From assembly GCA_958430865.1 (NCBI GenBank), contig CAUDNR010001558.1, positions 23,784-87,783 of the forward strand: a DNA stretch of 64,000 bases. Direction: 5' to 3'. This DNA is from Entrophospora sp. SA101 (lineage: Eukaryota; Glomeromycota; Glomeromycetes; Entrophosporales; Entrophosporaceae). Both the position numbers and the translations under genes were made by a program. The notes below the pieces were generated by a model. That model was given only the letters and a program-made list of their open reading frames with translations, had not been told where the DNA came from and ran no database searches. Positions 1 through 11,392 of this stretch are shown here, piece after piece (position 1 is the stretch's first letter; each line of letters starts with the position of its first letter).

Positions 1-152
1 AATTTCACTGAATTAATTGAAAATTTACATTTAATTCATAATGAAGAATTATTAATGTTATTGTAGTCTATATAAAATTTCATGAGATATAATTGAAGCT
101 TCGAACGGTCCGGTTTCAGTTTACTCTTTGAACAGAACCTTTAGGCTAGAAA

Positions 153-296
153 CTACTTGGCAGTCCCTGGTATTTTAATAAACTTATTATGACAACCAAT
201 GTATCGGTTGAACGATTTTTTTCTGGAGGCATAGACTTTATCATTCGAAGGCGTTGTAGTTTAGAACCTGAAGCAATAAAGTTTGCGTGTGGTTAA
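153..296 (+). pseudogene. hAT transposase C-terminal dimerisation remnant
   Basis: From 189 to 296 the frame reads on to a stop with SVERFFSGG followed by RRRCSLEPEAIKFACG. This is the end of the hAT dimerisation domain, where Ser-x-Glu-Arg-x-Phe-Ser is followed by a Leu-x-Pro-Glu helix. The same frame stays open upstream to about 153 but matches the family only loosely. No catalytic residues lie in the window, which cuts the element on the left. It is a decayed or partial element and not a working gene. Confidence 0.75.
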
Positions 297-360
297 AAAG
301 TTGGCGGAGACGATCAATTTTATATATGAATTGAAAAAAAAACAAAACATCATTAGGGTT

Positions 361-560
361 TTTGATCTGAATAAGTTTATTCGAATTATTTGTTTTATTC
401 GTTATGAATTTCGTATTCTAACTACATTGAAAGTTTAGTCGAGTAATTCGAATAAAATGAATAAAACGAGTAAAACTAATAATTCGAATAAAATAAATAA
501 TTCGAATAAAGCGAATAATTCGAATTAAATATTAAGATTGAGTTACATTACGAATAATTC
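361..560. repeat. degenerate ATTCGAATAA-type repeat
   Basis: Many imperfect repetitions of ATTCGAATAA and GAATAATTCG fill this stretch. A related block near 45990-46100 shares the phrases GTTATGAATTT and CTGAAAGTTT in the same order and with similar spacing. This suggests two diverged copies of a dispersed element and not a simple microsatellite. No coding potential is seen. Confidence 0.6.
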
Positions 561-2064
561 AAATTAGGATCTATATTACGAATAGAATGTTTGAAATTTT
601 TGGGCCAAATGTAAACCGAAAAACCGAATCGAATCGTTCGGACATACACGACTGCATTAATAATTAACCTCAATATTATTGTTATTTTGTTTGAAAACCA
701 AATGATTTTCATGAAAAAGATTTGATCTTGGAAGAATTGAAAGTATATAAATCACTGAAGAATTAGATATGGATATTTAAAACAATTGTGTTTTCACGTT
801 TTCAAAACGATGTATATGTTTAATTCAGAATTATATAACAAAACTTGGATTATATAATTCGAAACACGAATGTGCATTTTTATTATGCTATAATATGTAT
901 TAAATTAGGTAATTCTAATCATCGATTGATTTGACCTTTAAGGCTTGTAAATTGTTAAATATATAATAAAATTTTGGGTTTTATAATATTAACTTCTATT
1001 TATCTGTCAAATTGTTCTGAATAACGAGTTATTTGGAAGTTCTGTTGCTACCAAAATCACGTTCGAGTCTTTTGTGATTCCGATAATAAATCACCCGTAA
1101 ATAAGTTTCCTGAGCTTCAAGGTGATTTCTTGGGAGTCGATCAATAATCCAAAATGATTATTAACGTATGAAGAGGATAATAATAGTAATAGGCAAATTT
1201 CATATATAGACCAATTCGAAGATGAAATAATTTTTTTTTTTAAATCAAAACATTTTAATTTGATTATATTATATAATTTTCTCTGAGTTAAAATAAAAAC
1301 AAACTTCTCTAAAGTTTCCATGAAATATACTCCCTTTTTCACCCTTGTCATTGGCATTATCTGTGGCCTAATGGTTAGCGTAGCTACTGTGTAATTAAAT
1401 GAAACAAAAGTTTTCAAGAGAAAAATATGCAAACTATTGTATATTTTACAGTTTTTCGAATATAGCAGAAAGCTTGATAAGTTGTTAATCCCTCTTTCTA
1501 ATAAATTATGTGTAATAATGTGTATACAGATTCCAGAACTGATCAATATTTTGTTTTACTGTTGTTACTTTATATTTACATTTTTGCAATGTATTCACAA
1601 ACTTGTTGTTGAATTAACTTGGAATCTGTAATCTCTTTGAGTGGCATGGTATAATTGTAGTTCTTGTCGAAATTAGAGCCTTTTGACGATAAAAAGTAAG
1701 TTTATCTTGAATTTCAAATGATGTTTGTGTAGAGGGGAATTGATCTTGGAAAAATGGAATCAACCACTCTGATTCGAGGTAAAATAGATGTTAGGCCTCT
1801 GGAACTTTTTGGGAAAAGCGAAGAGCACTTGCACTAGTAAAATTAGGTCGAGACATTTCGATCAAGAAATAAATTGGGGAAAGAATGAAAGAGCAGTAAA
1901 TTTTTATTTTATAAAAAATAAACGATAAAATATACATTTCATAGCAAAATAATTTTTTGGATCACTCTCTCCATGGGATAAATAAGTTATTATACAGAGA
2001 ACGTGTATTTTCACGGCTACACCGTAAAAAATCATTGATATAAATGGTTCCCGTGGAATAATTA
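561..2064. other. gene-free spacer
   Basis: No convincing gene is seen. Overlapping open frames on both strands at about 1090-1630 lack family features and look like chance. Position 1370-1386 (TGGCCTAATGGTTAGCG) resembles a tRNA A-box, but no matching B-box or cloverleaf follows at tRNA distance. Confidence 0.5.
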
Positions 2065-3825
2065 TTACATATACCTCTTGATGAAGTTCTTTCTTCCATT
2101 ACAAAGTTCAGGTGTTAAAAAATAAGATGCACTCATCAATTCTATCATAATCCCAAATCTTTTATTACCCGAGTTCAATATAATTTTGTATGTTTTCCAG
2201 ACCATCTTTATAGTCAGGAATGAATTTACAGGATGTAAATTGGAATCCATAAGTTTCCTCGTTCAAACATAATAACCTTATAACCTTCATGTTTTATTAA
2301 GATGTGAGCCTTTCAACAATCAAAATTAAAGATTGTCATTATTTAATATTATTATTTATTTACGTAATGTGAGTGAATCTAACCAACCATGATTTCTTCC
2401 AAATTTGCATGGCTTTATCAAGCTCATTCAAATATCTGTATCTTAAAAGTTTACCATCACGATATTCTTGCATAATGATATGAATTATTATTTTCTTGAC
2501 GAGGAAATCTAACCAATCTAAATGCCCAAATTTATTGTCTTCAAAATTAAGATATCCTTTACCTCCAAGTCCAAGTGTTAATAACAGCCTAAATTAAGAA
2601 TGATAATATTAATTAAGAAATTCTTTGTCATCCTTTCAAAAAAAAAAAAAAAAAGGAATTGGGAAAGGTTACCTGATAATCATATGTAATTCCATTCCAT
2701 GATCAATAATTGGAGGGAGAAGAGCCAAATCGGACATATTAGTATACATTTCTTTATCAATTAGCCAGAAAGCAATTGTTTTATCACCTTTAGGTACTGG
2801 ACGGCATGAACCAAGCATACCAGATACACCTTACATCAAATTTATAATAAATAAGTTTTTTGATATGGAAATAAGAAAGATATAAAATCAACCTTCTGTC
2901 ATTGTAATAAGATATGTATAAATTTGGCGCAACATATCATTTTTCTAATTAAAACAGTACATACTTTTAATATTTTTAAGTTCATAATTACCAGCATCAA
3001 ATACACAACAACACCAAAGTATTCATGACAACCTCCAGAGAATCCGGTTCTAATACCATGATATATGTACATCATGTTGGTAATTATCAAATCTAAACCC
3101 ATCAAATTATACTATTCCATAAAAAACCCAAGATTTGATGGCAAAAGTCGAAGCACCCATAATTAAATAAGCAACTATTTATAATAAATAATATTTTTTT
3201 TAATGATGTTGACAGCAATATATATATTTATAAATATTTAGTAATTAATATTAATATTAATCATCATTACCCATCCCAAACCAATGACTTCCTTCTCTTC
3301 CTTCATGGAAGTAGCAATGATCCGAACCATCGAACATATTCAAGCCATCCAAAACATCTTAGCAGTATTTTAACTCTTTAGGGGCTCCTGTTAATTAAAA
3401 TGAAAATGAAAATTACTATATTTGTCTTTTTTGTAATAACGATGGTGATGATGATGATAATGATGATGAATAATGATAAGTACTATAATGACACATAAAA
3501 GCTAGAAACTTGATATCCAAAAGAAACATAATCAATTGAATAGCATTATAACCTAGATCTTTATACGAGGTAAATGCATTCATTATCTGCAAATTCTTTA
3601 TAGGCCTGGTGTTGATACACGAATTTTTTATAAATATCATAAATTGTTAATATGTTAAAAAACATTAAAAAAAAAAAGTCAACATACCATGCGTTTCACA
3701 AATTACATACATACTTATCGGGAGAATTCAAAAGACGCCGTCATATATACTCAACTCACAGATAAATCTTGAGTTATGCGTTTAATACAAACTGGTAATC
3801 GATAAAATCATTTTGCATTGCCAAA
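2065..3825 (-). pseudogene. GLC3: glycogen (1,4-alpha-glucan) branching enzyme pseudogene
   Basis: Reading down the minus strand, collinear fragments of the GH13 branching enzyme (makes alpha-1,6 branches in glycogen, cytosolic) appear in order. They are LPVCIKRITQDLSVS (about 3745-3815), DLGYNAIQL (about 3550), [18 protein letters not shown] (about 3320), MMYIYHGIRTGFSGG (about 3070), [19 protein letters not shown] (about 2760), LGGKGYLNF and KFGHLDWLDF (about 2550), LLRYRYLNELDKAM (about 2430), HEGYKVIMFERGNLWI (about 2270) and FLTPELCNGRKNF (about 2090). Frames change repeatedly and stops interrupt. Between GSCRPV and GDKTIAF about 60 family residues are missing, including part of the catalytic barrel. 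The fragment is therefore dead. An intact copy presumably lies elsewhere, since the enzyme is normally needed. Identification is firm because motif order and spacing match the family. Confidence 0.88.
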
Positions 3826-4391
3826 AGTACAATTAGCAAAGTTAGATGAACCCCTCTTTGCTGATGATGGTCGTTTTTTTTATCAATACTAAAATAAAAT
3901 ATAATTGGTTTACAAGTTAACTATTACAACAATAATAATAATTATTATTATATTTTTCAATAAAAAAATAAATTAATAAATTTCTTGATGGATTTAGTGT
4001 ACTATTTATTTTATAACCAAAATTGATCAAATGACAATAAAATGATCAGAATGATTGAATGCTTGAATGGTTACATTCTTCATTTTTCCCCAAGCCACCT
4101 CCTACCTTCATTACTGTTTATATTGTTGATCCATTGTTTTATCGAATAATAGAAACATTATTTATAATTTTTTACCTTCCATCTATGGCAAAAAGGTTTT
4201 AACCACGGATCAAGTATGATTTTCTTTGAATAATAGTTTTTTCAAAAGCCATATTTTTCACGATGGATTTTTTTATTTTGAAAAATAAATAATAAATTTT
4301 ATCGATTATTATAAAATTAAAAAGGGTTAGATTTATTGATTATGTATTTTTGGCGCCAAGATCCTTACATAAATAAAGTTACGTATTGGTA
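3826..4391. other. spacer
   Basis: AT-rich DNA between the branching-enzyme pseudogene and the 3' end of the LigT-like gene. Nothing recognisable was seen. Confidence 0.5.
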
Positions 4392-5142
4392 TTAGCATAA
4401 CAAAATTTTTTCATGGATTTCAAATGGGTCATGAAATCCTTTACGAATGATCCAATACAATTCCGTCACATCGAATTCAATTATAGGATCACTTGAAAAT
4501 TTAGAAGAAAAATTATTTATTGCGTTTTTCGCCGACACCTTTTTATAAATAAAAATTTAACAAAAAAATTTTTTCAAAAATATCATTTATATTTGACTGT
4601 TTGCTTACCTCGTCTCTAAATTGACCTAAAGATAAATGTGGTTTAAATCCTTCGTTCCCGATTTTTATTAAATCGTCAAATTCAGGGAAACCAATTTTTA
4701 TTTCTTCATCAAAACGTTCATCACCATTACCATTATCGCTTCTACCAATCAGCCTATCTTCCAATTCATTTAATATATTTTCAGGGTGTGTTTCAGGTTC
4801 AAGCCAAACTGTAGCACTTTTTTTCCCGTGCATAAAATAATTTAAATTTACAAGTTTTACTTTAAATGGTTTGATTGTCGATGATGCCAGTTGCAAATTA
4901 TTTAATATATCTTTTGTCAAATTTTTCCCATTATTGTCTGGGAAATTTTGTTTTGGTGATGATGATGATGATGACGACGGTGGCGGTAGTAATGGTAAAG
5001 TAAAAGGATAAATTAGATTAATGTGTGGCATCCATCTTTTGAAATGTTTATCATGTTTTTGTCTAATTTCTTGAATCTTTGGCCATAAATGTTCTGGAGG
5101 AATAACACAAATTGCAGACTTGTAAGATTTTTGCAAGTTCAT
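4392..5142 (-). CDS. 2H phosphoesterase / LigT-like (2'-5' RNA ligase superfamily) protein
   Basis: Two exons, 5142-4609 and 4538-4392, are joined by a 70-nt intron with donor GTAAGC and acceptor AAAAAG, giving 226 aa. The N-terminus reads SAICVIPPEHLWPKIQEIR, as in LigT-like proteins. The two His-x-Ser/Thr-like motifs that define the 2H phosphoesterase fold are PHINLIYPF (residues about 40-48, Asn replacing the usual Thr/Ser) and PHLSLGQF (about 168-175). Between them lies a low-complexity Pro/Ser run followed by a core strand region. Exon 2 adds FDVTELYWIIRKGFHDPFEI, closing the fold. Family members hydrolyse or ligate 2',5' or cyclic phosphate bonds; the substrate here is unknown. The start is the first ATG, preceded by AT-rich DNA. 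No disruption is seen. Confidence 0.82.
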
Positions 5143-8100
5143 TGCAAAAGAAATTCTAGGGAGAAAATTATAATGATATATTTATTGTAGTTTAACCTTG
5201 TTTCAAAAGAAACGGATTTCCACACAGCTTAACAAAACCACGTGATTTTCAGCCTATAAAATTGGGTAACGTTATCAATTAATTTAATATTAAAATGTAA
5301 AAATGTATTTTTAAAAATACCTCGCACTTGACCAATTTACACAATAATACTATTGTGGCGCTGGACGTTTCTTTAATACTAAGACTCAAACTACTTATGG
5401 CGTAATGCTCAGTACTTTTTTTTTAATTAATTAATTGTTATTATTATTATTCTATATTTCTATAACTGGTTCAACAACCATTAGCGCGCCTAAAAATAAT
5501 CTGAAAATTCGTTAATACTTATCATCCATCATCCGTCCATTTATCAACTCATTCATGTACACCTCACGTAAAAAGCAACAATCACAATTACCATAATTTC
5601 TGTCCCGGTCAATTATAATCCATTATTTTCCGTATACACGTGACACTTATATAATCACGCACGTGAAAGGAGGGAGGCCAAAAGTCAAAAAAGGAGAAAT
5701 AATTGAAAAAGAAAAAAGAATTTTCTTTTTTAATTTTATCACAGATTTGTTTATTACACAATAATAAATTTTAAATTTGTACAAAAATTAATACAAGTTT
5801 TTTTTTGATCTAATTGCAAATCTTGCAAAATGGCTTGGCTAAGCATACTGGGGTTAGATATGTTGTGGTTGTCAGTGATTTGTGATCCAAGAGTTGTTCC
5901 TGGTGCGTGTGAATGAGCCAAAAGAAGAATGAGTGAATGAATAAATGAAATGAATGATTGATGAATGAATTAGATAAAGCTTTATACTATTGAGATCTGA
6001 AATGTATGCAGTGTAACCATAATAAACAGTATACAATATTGGATAGGAGGAGTAATGGCCCAGACACTCACTTCTTTCCATTATGTATTATTATTATTTT
6101 ATATTATTATTATTACCTTAGTTGTAAAGTTTCAGGCGTGAGAATAATAAAAGACGATGACAAACTTCTTGATTTATTAAATGCTCAAAATAGGTAATTT
6201 TGTAATCAATGAATCAATGTTAATTCAACAAATTAAATTGTTGCTGTTATTCCACAGATAAATCAAATAAAACCATAATTTAAACTAATTGGTATAAATG
6301 ATTATTAAGCTTAATTAATAAATAATTTTTAATTTGGAATAAATAATCGCGATGATATGGTGGCAGCGAACGGCAGCGGCGACGGCCAACCAACCATCTA
6401 ATTGTCCATCTATATGTACATCTATCTATGCATCTATTTAACTAACGATTTAATTGACTTTTTTAACTATGTATCGACAATATTTTGTTATTTAATATTG
6501 CAGATTTTTTTTTTAATAAGTAATTACTATATTACTATTATGATTTATTTGGTTACCCGCGCACATTCTTTTTTCCTGATTGGGATTTGTCGCATAATCA
6601 ATAATTTTATCTGATATTGTTTCCGAAATTTGAATTTCATAACTATCCTAAATTTGGTTTTTTGCCTTTAAAGAATCTTCTTTTTTTGCTTTTGTACTAA
6701 AAAAAACTTATAAGGAAAAAAATAAAAAACTGGTTGTTTGGTTGGTTGGTTGGATGTGTGTGTATGTGTGTCTTAGATCACTCGATTTTTATTATTGGTT
6801 TTGATTGTAGCCTATTTACGAGTTTGAATGGGTTAGTTTGTGTGAGGAGAGAAAGTGATCAAACATTATGCACATACACACACACACCACGCATGATATT
6901 CTGCATATTGTTCGTTTGTCTTTTTTCCTTTATCAGGTTACACCAAGTCAGCTTGTGACACGGAAAAATGTCTATTTTGTAAAATTTGTTCCGAGTTTCC
7001 ACAAATAAAGTTTCGCTAACTTTAAATGGTATATATTCTTTCCAGTAAAAAAGTAAAGAATTTCTTAACTAAACATTTATTTACTTATAATTCCGAAACA
7101 AAGATGTTCTTTGTTCGGAGTTCTTTTATTGTAAACCATAATAATATCTCACTCTCTTTCTTTTTCTCACTCTCTCACATGCTATAATAATAATCATCTC
7201 ATACTAATACTATTATTGATAATAATGAAACGTAATCAAACGATTTAAAATTCATAAATAATAACAATAATAATTATAATTATATATTGGGAGAGGAGAG
7301 AATGTATCATTCCACATGGTCATCAACCAATCATTGAAGCAGTATATTTACTTGTAATCAGGCAACAAAAATAACAACAAAAATAACAACAACAACAACA
7401 ACAACAACAATAATAAGCCCTTAGCCACTGTCATCATAACTGCCATTAATAACATAATCACATCGTATTAAAATATTCCTATTTTTGCTTAAGTTTTTTT
7501 TACCTCTCAAAAAAGTATGATGATAATAATAATAAACAAATAACAATATATTAATTTGTATGTGAATGCACGTATCTGTATGTGTATTATTTATATATAT
7601 TTAAATTGTCACAATGAAAAGAAAAAAAAAAAGAATAGATTGATTATAACATTGATTGCATCGTTTCACGTAGATCAACAAATAAATATGTAATATGTCG
7701 TGTAACTTGCATTTTGTGAAACAATCTTATTTTCTTTTTTTTTTTTTTGATTGATTTGATTTTTTTGGATTTGATTGATTTTGTGATTTATTATTATTTA
7801 TAGGTAGTAAGTGTGTGAAAGATGATAAAAGATTTTTTTGCCTGTGCATATTATAATCATCATCATCATAATTTTTTTTTTTGTGTACGTACGTAATTAA
7901 GGTTTAACGAGGGGAAAAGAAAAACTAGTGTCTAGAAATAATGCACAAACACGTTTTCATATTTACATGTTAGTCAATCACAATTTATTATTAATTATAT
8001 CATAATAACATCATCAACTAAAAAGGTTTTTTTTGATTTTTTTTTTTTTTTGATATAAAAACTCTTTATTGCCACCACACCAAAATATTCAAATAAAAAT

Positions 8101-8149
8101 AAAAATTTTTTTTTTTAAATTTTTAAAGGTTAACTAAATTAATAAAAAA
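5143..8149. other. long spacer with weak exon-like islands
   Basis: Mostly low-complexity AT-rich DNA with microsatellites: GAATGA at about 5920-5970, AAC/CAA at about 7370-7410, and poly-T tracts. Two islands look coding but were not identified. About 5819-5872 (plus) reads GLAKHTGVRYVVVVSDL before a stop. 6136-6194 is bounded by TTTCAG and GTAATT and reads VRIIKDDDKLLDLLNAQNR. They might be exons of a small spliced gene. The last several hundred bases are probably the 5' UTR and promoter of the F-box gene. Confidence 0.4.
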
Positions 8150-10972
8150 ATGAGCAAATTAATAACAAATACGTCATCATCGCCAAGTAACAAAGCAGTA
8201 ACCAGTGTCAATACCAATATAGCTAATTCTTCTCCTATCCTCAACAACAATAATAATAACAATACCACCGAAAGTAATAATGGTGCCGTCACAACAACTA
8301 CTACGAACATTAGTACTAGAGGGTACGTATTATTATTTATTGATGATTTACATCAAATCACAATAATATATATAAATAGATCTTTCTTTTTTTTCCCTAA
8401 AAAAAAAAATTTCCCTTTCATCCGGATCAATTAAAAGTTTTTATAATAATAATAATAATAATCAAAAAAAACTTTTTTTCCTTCTAGGAGAAGAACTCGT
8501 AAAAATACTAGTAAAAATAACACTGTTAACACAACAACAACAACAACAAGTGTTAGTGGTGGTGGTATAACGAAAGGAAGAAGAAAATCAACAATGATTT
8601 CTCCAAAAATTTCTAAAATTGATATTTCTCCGAAAATTTCTAAAATTGATATTTCTCCAAAAATTTCTAAAATTGATATTTCTTCTTCATTATCTAAACA
8701 ACAACAACAATCACCTTTATTATTATCACAACCAATTAACGAATCATCATTAAAGAAAACGACATCAACCATAACTCCAACTGAATTAATAATAAATCAA
8801 TATCAGAATAATCTTCAAGATCAACAATATAGTAACGGCAGTGATTTATTAATGACTCCAATAACTACTCCAATAACTCCTGTTTCTCTTCCAAATAACA
8901 ACGGTCCAACATCAACGTCAACAACACCTTTACTAGCCAATGATTCCATTGTCAATAACAAAAGTATTGTTAGTAACAATCATAATAGTTCAACTTTTAC
9001 CAGTAATAGAAACAGCGAAAGTTTATTATTATCAATATCAGATGAAGTATTTTATAATATATGTAAAAGGTTACCGCCAAACGATCTGTTCGTGCTTGCT
9101 TCAGTTTGTAAAAAATTTAAACGACTATTGTCATTTGGTGATTCAAATAATAAAGTCGTCCAAGAGACTTGGATGATTTCACGACAAAGGTTTCTAAAAT
9201 ATCTTCAAATGCCACCACCTGTTGGAATGAATGAAGCCAGTTATATAATTTTAAGACAATTGGATAAAGGTTGTCAATTTTGCCATGAACGTGGATTTGT
9301 TAGAATTTATTGGGAGTTTCGCGTTAGGTGTTGTAGTTTTTGTTTAGATAAGAAAACATTGAGGTATATATATATATATAACCGGGAAAAATAATAATAA
9401 TTACATAAATTATGTTATATCTCATATTTTTACTAACTGGCTAATTGCTCACATGGTGATATTACTAAACATAGGCATGATCAGCTTTATATCAATTATC
9501 TAATTCCAAATGAAGTGTTGGACGTTTTACCATTTATAAATTACGGAGCATCACAAATTTATTGGACTGACGAGGTATTCTCAACATACGAAAGGTATAA
9601 AACTATTGTTTGTATTGACGAGCTACAAAAATGGTTGGAAGCAAGATTACAGCGAACTTTGGATATAATGGAAACTGTTCCTTATTATGAACACGAAGAA
9701 CTTTGTGAACAAATGGCTAGAATCGAACAACAATATCATTACGCTATGCTTAACAATAATAGTCATAAATTATCATTGGAGTGTGGTAATGGTGGCGGTG
9801 GTTTAATAAACGATCAGTCTATGCATCATCTTAATTATCCAAATTACATGAATATGGTTACAGGTAAATTTATTTTATTGGTTGTCAACTCTATTGTATA
9901 CAATAAATCAATCAATTAGTTGATTTTCTAGATATATATTTTTAACATTTATCTTTATAATTTTTGTAATTCGAAAACAGATCTTTCATCTGATAATAAT
10001 TCCTCAATTCCTACGCCAACAATAACACCTGTTTCAACTCCACTCACAACTCCATCACCCAATCCTATGATGATGCATTTTACCGCCAATAATATTACCA
10101 ACTTCACTATTAATCCACACCAAATTCATCATACTAATCCAACGCAAACACCTAATCCAAATCCTGCTGCTACTGCACCACAAAACTCAGTAATAGTTCC
10201 ATCACAATTAGAATCACATTGTTATAACCAACGTCAATCACAAAATAATGTATCTGCAACTACTACTCCTAATGCTATCCTTGAATCAAAAAAACAATTA
10301 ATATTTAATCAATATTATTCGTCAGCACCTTATCCATATTATAACAATAATCATCAACACAGGAACAATCAATTTATAACAAATCCTTCTCCGTCACTAC
10401 ATCGTCAACATCATTTGCATTTACAACACCAATTGCATTTACAAAATCAAAACCAACATCAATATAACAATAGTAATCAAAATCAAAATTCCATGCAAAA
10501 TCTAAATCGTTATCAACAACAATTACAACTTCAGCACCAATTACAACTTCAACAGTTACAACAACAACAACAAAATAATAATGATAATTTATTACAACAA
10601 CAACAATATCAACAACAACAACACCATCATCATCTAATACAATTACAACAACAACGAGAATATCAATTACAACAACAACAGCAGCAACAACGAGAATATC
10701 AATTACAACAATATCATTATCAAATACAACTACAATTACAAAAGCAACAACAATTATCAGAACAAACGGAAGAAGAGAGATCGTCATCTTCTTCATTATT
10801 AGCAGCAACAAGAGTAGTAAATAATGACCAACAACAACAAAGATACTTTTTACCGTCATCTTCCACAACAACAAACTCGACTTTACCATATAATATTGTA
10901 GATCAACAATTGGCTAGTTCTGCTGCTCATCATCATCGTCTTCACCATCATCAATTTCAACAGAAATTTTAA
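8150..10972 (+). CDS. F-box protein with Cys-pair motif and Gln-rich C-terminus
   Basis: Four exons (8150-8322, 8488-9363, 9475-9863, 9981-10972) join in frame to 809 aa. Residues about 235-272 form an F-box (SISDEVFYNICKRLPPNDL, then VCKKFKRLLS). This domain binds Skp1 in SCF ubiquitin ligases, so a substrate-adaptor role is likely. A downstream CQFC (about 320) and CCSFC (about 339) pair looks metal-binding, as in some fungal F-box proteins. Exon 3 (to residue 479) is helical and charged. The last 330 residues are Pro/Thr- and then Gln/His-rich with almost pure CAA runs. The N-terminal 230 residues are Ser/Asn/Thr-rich and contain three perfect copies of ISPKISKID (8598-8678). All introns have GT-AG ends. 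The substrate cannot be told. Confidence 0.88.
8598..8678 (+). repeat. three 27-bp coding tandem repeats
   Basis: Three consecutive 27-bp units, differing by a single base, encode ISPKISKID in the disordered N-terminus of the F-box protein. The near-identity at DNA level indicates recent slippage or unequal exchange. The Ser-Pro-Lys steps could be proline-directed phosphorylation sites (inference). Confidence 0.9.
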
Positions 10973-11392
10973 TTATAAAATTAAAAAAAGTGAATAATAG
11001 TAGTCAATATAGTAGTGCGTGTAACATAGCAGTGTAGCAAATTTTATTTTTTCGATTAATCAATCATAGGGGGGTTTTTTAATATATACATATATATACA
11101 TATATATATATATATTAATGAATTTGCATTTTTACTTTTAAAAAAAATATTTGTAAATAGCTTTTAAAATTATAAAACAAACAAAAAACATAAAAACAAA
11201 ACAAAAATAAAATGATAACTAAAATAAAAAATTTGAGGAGAGAAATTTTGTATATTTTTAATCGAGATTTTTTTTTTACTGTGACTGATCATGTGACCAA
11301 GTCTAAAAAATATGATAATTAATGCAAAACATTTACAATTAATTTATATACTTCCAATTCTTCCAACAAAAAAAACTTTCTTGTTCTTATCT
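10973..11392. other. 3' flank of F-box gene, AT repeats
   Basis: Contains a TA-rich microsatellite at about 11080-11117 and A-rich tracts. It separates the tail ends of the F-box gene (plus) and the BTB pseudogene (minus), so it probably holds two converging terminators. Confidence 0.5.

Noticed and set aside
1365..1440. tRNA-like A-box (TGGCCTAATGGTTAGCG)
   Set aside because: No B-box at the right distance and no acceptor/T-arm pairing could be drawn.
8431..8772. 113-codon minus frame
   Set aside because: Antisense of the F-box gene exon with its 27-bp repeats.
10374..10889. 171-codon open frame on the minus strand
   Set aside because: It is the antisense shadow of the CAA/Gln-rich exon of the F-box gene; low-complexity Val/Ile/Asp only.
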